This document shows, in pieces, positions 22,221 through 27,983 of a DNA stretch of 27,983 nucleotides. Position 1 is the stretch's first letter, and each line of letters starts with the position of its first letter. The notes below the pieces were generated by a model. The model did not search any database. It was given only the letters and a program-made list of their open reading frames with translations, and was not told where the DNA came from. The translations under genes were made by a program, and so were the position numbers. The DNA comes from Pseudomonadota bacterium (GTDB taxonomy: Bacteria; Pseudomonadota; Alphaproteobacteria; ATCC43930; CGMCC-115725): contig JAJYIC010000003.1 in assembly GCA_021790295.1 (NCBI GenBank), forward strand, positions 1 to 27,983, given 5' to 3'.

Positions 22221-24368
22221 TTAACCCTCGGGTTCCCTCGTCAGGATAAGGGCATCGACGACCGAAAGTCCTTCCCCTTCAGCGGAAAGGATGACCGGGT
22301 TCACGTCGATTTCGGCAAGGATCTGGGCGTGGTCGGCGGCAAAGCGCGAAAGGGAGACGAGAAGGCGTGAAAGCGCCTTCGTGTCGGCGGGCGGAGCGCC
22401 GCGAAACGGCCCCAACAGCGCCGCGCCTTTGAGGCTTCCAAGAAGATCGAAGGCTTCCCTTTCCTCGATCGGCACCGGCGCGAAGGCGACGTCGCGCAGC
22501 GCTTCGGCCTCGGTGCCGCCGAGCCCGACCATCAGAATGGGGCCGAAATCGGGATCGCGGCTGACGCCGAGGATCATCTCGCGGCCTTCGGGCGCCATCT
22601 TCTGGACGAGAACGCCTTCGATGCGGGCTTCGGGAACGGCCTTCTTGACGCGTTCGAAGAGGCCGCGATACGCCGCGATCACGGCCTTTTCCCCTTCGAT
22701 CCCGAGGGCCACGGCTCCGGCCTCCGTCTTGTGCAGGATGTCGGGGGAGAGAAGCTTGAGCGCGACGGGGCCGCCGATCGCCGCGGCGGCTTCGAGCGCC
22801 TCCTTTTCGTTTGCGACCACGCGTTCGGGAGGGGAAGGCACGCCGTAAAGGGAAAGAACCGCTTTTGCTTTTGCCTCGGTCAAAACCGGGCCTTCGGCAA
22901 GAAGCGCGCGGGCGGCCTTGGCCACCAGAGCGGGATGGGTCTCGGCGGGCAGAACCCGGCTTTTGCGCTTTTCGCTGAAGAGGGCGTAATCGACGAGCGC
23001 CTTCAATGCCCGCGCGCAGCTCGGCATCGAGGTGTAGCAGGGGATGCCGGCTTCGGCAAAGGCCGTCATCGCTTTGGGGCTTGCCGTCGTGTAGGTGCAA
23101 AGGAGGATCGGCTGGCGGGTCGAACGCGCGACCCCCAAAAGGTCTTCGGCGCGCTCGCGCGCGGTCTCTTCGTTGGCGAGAGAACTGATGAGAAGGATGG
23201 TGTCGATCCTTTCGGATTCGCGCAGGATTTCGACGAGGCGCCGGTAGCCTACTTGGTGGATCGCCTGCGCGGTGCCGTCGACCGGGTTTTGCACCGCCGC
23301 GTAAGAGGGCAGAAGCGCCTCTAAGCGCTTCTGGATCCCTTCTTCGAGAACCGGCAATTCGAGGCCGTGGGCGCAAAGGATGTCCGCCATCCACACCGCG
23401 CTTCCGCCCGAGCCCGTCACCACCGCGACCCGGTTTCCGCGCGGCAATGGGCAAAAGGCGAAAGCCGCGGCAAGGTCGAGCATGTGGTCGGGGTCCTCGC
23501 CCTCAACGATGCCCAAATGGCGGAAGACCGCGTCGAGGGCCGCGCCCGAACGGGCGAGAGCGCCCGTGTGGGAGAGCGCGGCGCGCCGCCCCGCCTCCGA
23601 TCGCCCGACCTTGGCGAGGATCAAAGGCTTTCCTTTCGCTGCCGCTTTCAAGGCCACCTCGCGAAAGCGTTCGGCGTTTCTGATCCCTTCGAGATAAAGG
23701 AGAAAGACGTCGGCGCCCTCTTTGTCGAGGAGCCAATCGACATAATCATGCCCTTCGAGAAGCGCCTGATTTCCGGCGCTCACCTGATAGGTGAAAGAGA
23801 GATCCCGGGCGCGCCCGCGATTGAAAAAGGCAAAGGTCAAGGCGCCGCTTTGGCAACTGACCGCGATCCCCCGGCTTTTGCGAACGCGCGGCAAAAGAGG
23901 CTCGGTCCTGTCGTCGAAAACGGGGCTGAAAGTCGCGACCAGAGGAAGGTACGGATTGACGAAACCTTCGGAGTTCGGGCCGCAAAGGAGAAGGTCGTAT
24001 TTCTCTGCAATCGCGCGCAATTCCCTCTCGCGCCGGCGCGCCGCCTCGCCCTTCTCTTCGCCAAAGCCCGAACCGATGACGAGCGCGGCCAGCACCCCTT
24101 TGCGCCCGCATTCCTCGAGGGTCGAAGCGACATGCTCGGCCGGAACGAGAAGGATCGCGAGATCGACAGCTTGCGGCAGGGCCGAAACCGAAGGGTAGGT
24201 CTTCAGGCCCAAAACCGCGTTCTCGCGCCGGCTCACGGCAAAAACCGGGCCTTTGGCACCATGCTCGACAAGGGCGCGGGTGAGCCGCCCGCGCAGGGTT
24301 TTGGCGTCGGCCGAGGCGCCGACGACGACAACGCCCGAAGGCGCGAGAAGAGGCCGCAGATCGGTCAT
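22221..24368 (-). CDS. ADP-forming acyl-CoA synthetase (acetate-CoA ligase family)
   Basis: A 715-residue single-chain NDP-forming acyl-CoA synthetase, which couples ATP/ADP to acyl-CoA via a phosphohistidine. Domain order: CoA-binding Rossmann (residues about 1-130, GVVVVGASADAKTLRG), succinyl-CoA-ligase-like domains with the phosphohistidine loop ALSHTGAL (His267), then an ATP-grasp domain from about 480 (GVPSPPERVVANEKEALEAAAAIGGPVALKLLSPDILHKTEAGAVAL) ending IDVNPVILS. Size is right for the alpha-beta fused type. Substrate acid unknown. It lies between the acyl-CoA dehydrogenases and the crotonase-like gene, fitting activation of a carboxylic acid for degradation, or recovery of ATP from a product thioester. 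Confidence 0.92.
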   Translation of the reverse strand: MTDLRPLLAPSGVVVVGASADAKTLRGRLTRALVEHGAKGPVFAVSRRENAVLGLKTYPSVSALPQAVDLAILLVPAEHVASTLEECGRKGVLAALVIGSGFGEEKGEAARRRERELRAIAEKYDLLLCGPNSEGFVNPYLPLVATFSPVFDDRTEPLLPRVRKSRGIAVSCQSGALTFAFFNRGRARDLSFTYQVSAGNQALLEGHDYVDWLLDKEGADVFLLYLEGIRNAERFREVALKAAAKGKPLILAKVGRSEAGRRAALSHTGALARSGAALDAVFRHLGIVEGEDPDHMLDLAAAFAFCPLPRGNRVAVVTGSGGSAVWMADILCAHGLELPVLEEGIQKRLEALLPSYAAVQNPVDGTAQAIHQVGYRRLVEILRESERIDTILLISSLANEETARERAEDLLGVARSTRQPILLCTYTTASPKAMTAFAEAGIPCYTSMPSCARALKALVDYALFSEKRKSRVLPAETHPALVAKAARALLAEGPVLTEAKAKAVLSLYGVPSPPERVVANEKEALEAAAAIGGPVALKLLSPDILHKTEAGAVALGIEGEKAVIAAYRGLFERVKKAVPEARIEGVLVQKMAPEGREMILGVSRDPDFGPILMVGLGGTEAEALRDVAFAPVPIEEREAFDLLGSLKGAALLGPFRGAPPADTKALSRLLVSLSRFAADHAQILAEIDVNPVILSAEGEGLSVVDALILTREPEG

Positions 24369-24374
24369 CGCCCT

Positions 24375-24390
24375 CAGCCCGAAATGCGGG
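24375..24390 (-). repeat. Possible truncated REP-like element
   Basis: CAGCCCGAAATGCGGG fills most of the 22-nt gap between the synthetase and the acyl-CoA dehydrogenase genes. It matches the two ends of the REP-like copies with about 13 central bases missing. Short enough to be chance, but both flanks agree. Confidence 0.35.
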
Positions 24391-25545
24391 TTAGCGCAAG
24401 CCGAGGCCGCGGGCGATGATGCCGCGCAACACTTCGCGCGTTCCCCCCTGGATCGTCAGCTTTGGCGCAATCAAGGTTGCGTGCCGCAAGGCCGCCCTAA
24501 AGCGGTTGTCATTGGCGTCGGGATCATCCTCTTGCGGAGGCGGCGCCAAAAGGCGGACCTTGTCCGGCAGGGACTGTTCGAAATTCGTTCCGAGATCCTT
24601 GACGAGGGCGGCTTCGACCATGGGCGTCTTGCCGGCCTCCAGCATCCCCGCGACCGAAATCGACATGCGGCGCAAGATCATCAGTTGCGCGACCGCGCGG
24701 CCTATCCCTTCGGCAAGCCGTTCGTCCGGATTTTCCCCCGCGCTGCGAACGAGCTCGACCAGAGCGGGGAAGGTCTCGATCCAGCGATCGGGGCCGCTGC
24801 GTTCGAAGGCGAGTTCGTCGGTCGCCTGTTTGGAGGCCATGTCGAGATCGCCGACGAGGTAGGAATCGGGAAGGAAGACGTCGTCGAACACCACTTCGTT
24901 GAAATCGTGACGCCCCAAGAGGTTGATGATCGGCCGGATCGAAATCCCGGGAGCGCGCATATCGACGAGGAATTGCGAAAGACCGTAACGCCGGTTCTCG
25001 CCGGTCGCAGGCGAGGTGCGCAAAAGGGCGATCATGTAATCGGCCTCATGCGCATTGCTGGTCCAGATCTTGCGGCCGTTGACGCGATAGCCGCCCGCGG
25101 CCTTCCGCGCCCGCGTCGAGGCGGCGAAAACGTCGGACCCCGAATTGGGCTCCGAAAGGCCGATGCAAAAGCAGAGTTCGCCTTTGGCGATCCTCGGCAC
25201 GATCGCCTCTTTGACCTCTTCCTGCCCGTAACGCAAAAGGACCGGGCCGCTTTGCCGGTCCGCGGTCGAAAAACCGCGGGTCGGGGCGCCGCAGGCCAGC
25301 ATCTCTTCGACGACGACATAGCGTTCGAGTTGCGAGCGTTCCCCGCCCCCGTACCGTTTCGGCCAGGTCATGCCGATCCAGCCTCTCGCACCGACCTTGC
25401 GGCTGAATTCGCGCGAGAAGCCGCCTTCGCCCGGGACAAAACCGCCGCGGGCGATCTCTTGGCGCAAAAAGGCGCGAACCTCTTGCCTCAGCGCTTTTGC
25501 CGCTTCAGGCAGAGAGACGGGATCGAAGCGGAAGGAAATGGTCAT
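24391..25545 (-). CDS. Acyl-CoA dehydrogenase, larger paired subunit
   Basis: FAD-dependent acyl-CoA dehydrogenase of 384 residues that introduces an alpha-beta double bond in an acyl-CoA. Landmarks: GARGWIGMTWPKRYGGG (about residues 50-66), CFCIGLSEPNSGSDVFAASTRA with the flavin-binding segment, YRVNGRKIWTSNAHEADY, and IQGGTREVLRGIIARGLGL at the end. The position that holds the catalytic Glu in the YEGT motif of medium-chain enzymes is Gly (QGGT); the base may instead be the Glu in LAFERSG, as in isovaleryl-CoA-type enzymes (inference). The start ATG 25545-25543 follows GAGGG. The next dehydrogenase ends 8 nt upstream, so the two are likely cotranscribed. Confidence 0.92.
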   Translation of the reverse strand: MTISFRFDPVSLPEAAKALRQEVRAFLRQEIARGGFVPGEGGFSREFSRKVGARGWIGMTWPKRYGGGERSQLERYVVVEEMLACGAPTRGFSTADRQSGPVLLRYGQEEVKEAIVPRIAKGELCFCIGLSEPNSGSDVFAASTRARKAAGGYRVNGRKIWTSNAHEADYMIALLRTSPATGENRRYGLSQFLVDMRAPGISIRPIINLLGRHDFNEVVFDDVFLPDSYLVGDLDMASKQATDELAFERSGPDRWIETFPALVELVRSAGENPDERLAEGIGRAVAQLMILRRMSISVAGMLEAGKTPMVEAALVKDLGTNFEQSLPDKVRLLAPPPQEDDPDANDNRFRAALRHATLIAPKLTIQGGTREVLRGIIARGLGLR

Positions 25546-25553
25546 CAAAGCCC

Positions 25554-26606
25554 TCAAAGATCTGCGGCGAGGGTCGGCCAAAGCGCCTCGGCGCCGCGGG
25601 CGGCTACCAGTTGCCCGAGACGGATTGCCCAGAAACTCTCGTTGCCGAACTCTTCGCGCCAGGCCCATAAGCGCCTGGTCCGGTGATGGAGAGAGTGCTC
25701 GTAGGTGAAACCCATGGCGCCGTGAACCTGGTGGGCGATCGCCGCGCCGGTGCCCGCCGCCTCGCCCGCTCTGATCTTTGCCGCGGCGAGGGCGGCAACG
25801 TCGATCCTCTCTTTGCCGCAAGCCTCAAGGGCGGCCTGTGCGGCGGCCGAAGCGGCCGCAGCCTCGCCCGCAAGCATCGCGAGATTGTGCTGGATGACCT
25901 GGAACTTGGCGATCGGCCGCCCGAATTGCGTGCGATCTCCTGCATAGGAGATCGATTGTTCGAGGATGCCTTCGAGGGCGCCGGCGATCTGCTGCACGCG
26001 CAGGGCCGCACCGAGCGCCAAAAGCGCCTCTTCTTCGATCGCCGAAGGGGCCAGTCTCGCGGCTGCCAAACCGTCGAAAGAGAGATCGTCCGCAGGTTCT
26101 CCGGCAAGGCTTGTTCCGGGGCTGAGCCCGATCCCCTCGCGGGGGAGAAGAGCGACAAAGCGCTCTTCCCCGCGCCCGGCGAGAAGGGCGATGAACGCGG
26201 CGTTGCGGGCAAAAGGCACGCGCCGGGCGCGCCCGGAAAGAAGGCCCGCCGGGGAAACGGCAACGGCGCCTTTGGCGACCACGGGCGCGATCGTCAACGG
26301 CCCCGGCGGCACCGGAATCCGCGCCTTTTCCAAAAGCAAGCCCGCGAGAAGCGTTTCGGCGAGAGGCACCGGCGCGGCAAAGCGCCCGGCAAGGCGCAAG
26401 ACGGCAAAACCGTCCGCCCTCGAGGCCCCGGCGCCGCCCCATTCTTCACCGACAGAAGCGAGGGGCAATCCCGACTCTTGAAGCGCGTCCCAAAGGGCCT
26501 GGGGCCACTTTCCCGCTTCGGCCTCGTTGACGGTCTGGGGCCCGCAAAGATCGGAAAATATCCGCTCCGCGGTATCGAGGATGATGCTGTCGCTGGTCTC
26601 GTTCAT
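25554..26606 (-). CDS. Acyl-CoA dehydrogenase, smaller paired subunit
   Basis: A 350-residue, more divergent acyl-CoA dehydrogenase. It keeps SVGEEWGGAGASRADGFAVLRLAGRFAAPVPLAETLLAG at the N-terminal helical domain and DRTQFGRPIAKFQVIQHNLA plus HQVHGAMGFTYEHSLHHRTRRLWAW in the C-terminal domain, but its middle beta domain is short. Pairs of one ~385- and one ~350-residue dehydrogenase occur as heterotetramers in steroid side-chain and other degradation pathways, which suggests these two form one enzyme; that is inference. The ATG at 26606-26604 has a weak GGGGCG site. It is the first gene of the acyl-CoA group, separated from nadK by a terminator. Confidence 0.9.
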   Translation of the reverse strand: MNETSDSIILDTAERIFSDLCGPQTVNEAEAGKWPQALWDALQESGLPLASVGEEWGGAGASRADGFAVLRLAGRFAAPVPLAETLLAGLLLEKARIPVPPGPLTIAPVVAKGAVAVSPAGLLSGRARRVPFARNAAFIALLAGRGEERFVALLPREGIGLSPGTSLAGEPADDLSFDGLAAARLAPSAIEEEALLALGAALRVQQIAGALEGILEQSISYAGDRTQFGRPIAKFQVIQHNLAMLAGEAAAASAAAQAALEACGKERIDVAALAAAKIRAGEAAGTGAAIAHQVHGAMGFTYEHSLHHRTRRLWAWREEFGNESFWAIRLGQLVAARGAEALWPTLAADL

Positions 26607-26667
26607 CGCGCCCCGCGTCTTCGGTGGAGGCTCTGCGGCGAAGGAATTTCATCGCTGCGGCTCTGAC

Positions 26668-26690
26668 AATAAAAGCCCGGCGCCGGGCCG
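26668..26690 (-). terminator. Rho-independent terminator downstream of nadK
   Basis: A perfect 14-bp palindrome GCCCGGCGCCGGGC (26675-26688) is followed on the minus strand by TTTTATT (complement of 26668-26674). It lies 49 nt beyond the nadK stop and isolates moaA-nadK from the acyl-CoA genes. Confidence 0.75.
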
Positions 26691-26706
26691 GCAAGAAGGC
26701 GCGCGG

Positions 26707-26739
26707 CGCAGCCCCTGTCCAGTGTGAGAAATGCGGGCT
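26707..26739 (-). repeat. REP-like element, copy 3
   Basis: Reads CGCAGCCCCTGTCCAGTGTG... ending ...AAATGCGGGCT, a divergent relative of 18814-18845 (differences mainly in the centre) with the AGCCC/GGGCT outer stem. It touches the last base of the nadK stop codon. Confidence 0.7.
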
Positions 26740-27506
26740 CAGCTCTGGAACTGCTCCTTGATGACGCGTTCTTCGAGGTTGAATTCGGGGTCGAACAGGA
26801 GGGTCATTGCAATGCTGCGGTTTTCGCGGATTTCGACGCTTGCTACATCGCGCACTTCGGTAAAGTCGGCGACGGCGCTGACCGGCCTTTTGTCGCGCTC
26901 GAAAGCCTCGATCAGAACCGTTGCTTCGTGGCGCAAAAGTGCGCCCCGCCAACGCCGCGGACGGAACGGCGTGATCGGCGTCAAGGCGAGGATGCCGGCT
27001 CCGAGAGGGATGATCGGACCATGGGCCGAAAGATTGTAGGCGGTGCTCCCGACCGGGGTCGAAAGGAGGATGCCGTCCGCCATCAGTTCCTCGATGCGCA
27101 CGGTGCCGTCGATGCTGACCTTGAGTTTTGCCGCCTGGCGGCTTTCGCGCAAAAGCGAGACCTCGTTGAAGGCGAGAGCGCGGTAACGCTCTCCCTTTTC
27201 GTCGAACGCGGTCATTTCGAGGGGATGAAGGGTGACGGGCTGGGCGGCCGCGAGCCTTTCGAGGAGGCGTTCGCGCCGGTATTCGTTCATGAGAAAGCCG
27301 ACGCTGCCGCGATGCATGCCGAAAATCGCCACCTTTTGCGAAAGGAAACGGTGAAGCGTTTCGAGCATGAAACCGTCGCCGCCGAGAGGGACGATGATCT
27401 CGGCCTCTTCGGCAGGCGCGCTCGGATAAGAGGAAGAGAGTTCAGCGAGACCTTTCTGCGCCGGCTCGGTGTCGGCGGCGAGAAAGGCGAGGCGTGGCGC
27501 GCTCAC
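26739..27506 (-). CDS. nadK: NAD kinase
   Basis: Phosphorylates NAD to NADP in the cytoplasm. The 255-residue product has the GGDG motif at residues 42-45 (IVPLGGDGFMLETLHRF) and the second signature DGILLSTPVGSTAYNLSAHGPI, with AFNEVSLLRES between; length matches the short alphaproteobacterial type. The start is a GTG (27506-27504), overlapping the moaA stop by 4 nt (GTGA); translated MSAPRLAFLAADTEPAQKG. The overlap implies coupling to moaA. A REP-like repeat touches its stop codon and a terminator follows. Confidence 0.96.
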   Translation of the reverse strand: MSAPRLAFLAADTEPAQKGLAELSSSYPSAPAEEAEIIVPLGGDGFMLETLHRFLSQKVAIFGMHRGSVGFLMNEYRRERLLERLAAAQPVTLHPLEMTAFDEKGERYRALAFNEVSLLRESRQAAKLKVSIDGTVRIEELMADGILLSTPVGSTAYNLSAHGPIIPLGAGILALTPITPFRPRRWRGALLRHEATVLIEAFERDKRPVSAVADFTEVRDVASVEIRENRSIAMTLLFDPEFNLEERVIKEQFQS

Positions 27507-27983
27507 CCCCCGGTCACGCTCATGTGGCGAGCAAGGGCCGGCCGGTTGTGGCGGCGGTCGATGATGAAATCATGGCCTTTGGGTTTGCGCGAGATGGCCT
27601 CGCGGATTGCCGCCAGAAGCGGCTCGTCGCCTTCCGACTGGCGCAGAGGGGCGCGCAGGTCGGCCGCATCCTCCTGCCCGAGGCACATGAAAAGGGTTCC
27701 GGTGCAGGTCACTCTGACCCGGTTGCAGCTTTCGCAAAAGTTGTGGGTGAGAGGCGTGATAAAGCCGAGCCTCTGCCCGGTCTCGCGCACGCGCACATAA
27801 CGCGCCGGGCCGCCGCTGCGATAGTCGCTCTCTTCGAGCGTCCAGCGCCGCTCGAGCCGCGCGCGCAAAAGCGAGAGCGGCAGATACTGTTCGATCCGCG
27901 TCTCGCCGCCGAGATCGCCCATCGGCATCACCTCGATAAAGACGAGATCGAAGCCTTCCGCTCCGCTCCAGGCGATCAAGATC
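27503..27983 (-). CDS. moaA: GTP 3',8-cyclase MoaA, C-terminal part (5' end outside window)
   Basis: The last 160 codons of the radical-SAM enzyme that starts molybdenum-cofactor synthesis from GTP. Visible are FDLVFIEVMPMGD, the GGPARYVRV segment, and NFCESCNRVRVTCTGTLFMC, which carries the second 4Fe-4S cluster as CxxCx13C and binds GTP. HMSVTGG at the C-terminus ends in the double Gly tail needed for activity. The N-terminal radical-SAM CxxxCxxC part lies beyond the right edge. Its stop overlaps the nadK start. Confidence 0.96.
   Translation of the reverse strand, partial: ILIAWSGAEGFDLVFIEVMPMGDLGGETRIEQYLPLSLLRARLERRWTLEESDYRSGGPARYVRVRETGQRLGFITPLTHNFCESCNRVRVTCTGTLFMCLGQEDAADLRAPLRQSEGDEPLLAAIREAISRKPKGHDFIIDRRHNRPALARHMSVTGG

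Overview
The window is a GC-rich chromosomal segment of an alphaproteobacterium, most likely a Rhodospirillales-like lineage. This rests on gene order (dgt-argS-SPOR-nagZ-M50 protease-scpA-scpB-tat-serS-pcm-nlpD, then yajC-secD-secF and homologues of two complex I assembly factors) and on protein character; no marker RNA is present. I see no tRNA, rRNA, CRISPR array, prophage or transposase. Most of the window is tightly packed core genome, with several stop/start overlaps of 4 nt.

Layout. 1-2351: a truncated TPP-dependent acetolactate synthase-like gene (minus) diverges from a hydantoinase B/oxoprolinase gene (plus), across a 152-nt spacer holding two mutually exclusive hairpins. 2497-9291: a compact plus-strand run dgt, argS, SPOR protein, nagZ, M50 protease, scpA, scpB (nucleotide hygiene, translation, cell-wall recycling and division, chromosome condensation). 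9392-12735: tatB, tatC, serS, pcm; tatA is absent from its usual place. 12736-14023: a leader with a strong hairpin touching the Shine-Dalgarno of an NlpD-like lipoprotein. 14036-14893: a DUF815 AAA+ ATPase on minus, divergent from yajC-secD-secF-Mth938 (15087-18768). A roughly 290-bp terminal-inverted-repeat element (MITE-like) sits between secD and secF.

18769-21391: a VOC/glyoxalase-like gene and sodB, both minus, lie between the Mth938 (NDUFAF3-type) gene and the NDUFAF6-type squalene/phytoene-synthase-like gene, which are neighbours in many relatives. The VOC gene is bracketed by a perfect 32-bp inverted repeat. That repeat belongs to a small family of REP-like intergenic elements, with related copies at 18767, 24375 and 26707. 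21402-26606: a minus-strand acyl-CoA module (two acyl-CoA dehydrogenases, an ADP-forming acyl-CoA synthetase, a crotonase-fold protein). 26739-27983: nadK, translationally coupled to the 3' part of moaA, followed by an intrinsic terminator.

The most interesting signals are non-coding: the secD/secF MITE-like insertion, the REP-like family with a compensatory stem change and a gene bracketed by perfect inverted copies, and the nlpD leader hairpin. All identifications come from reading sequence and motifs; no database search was run.
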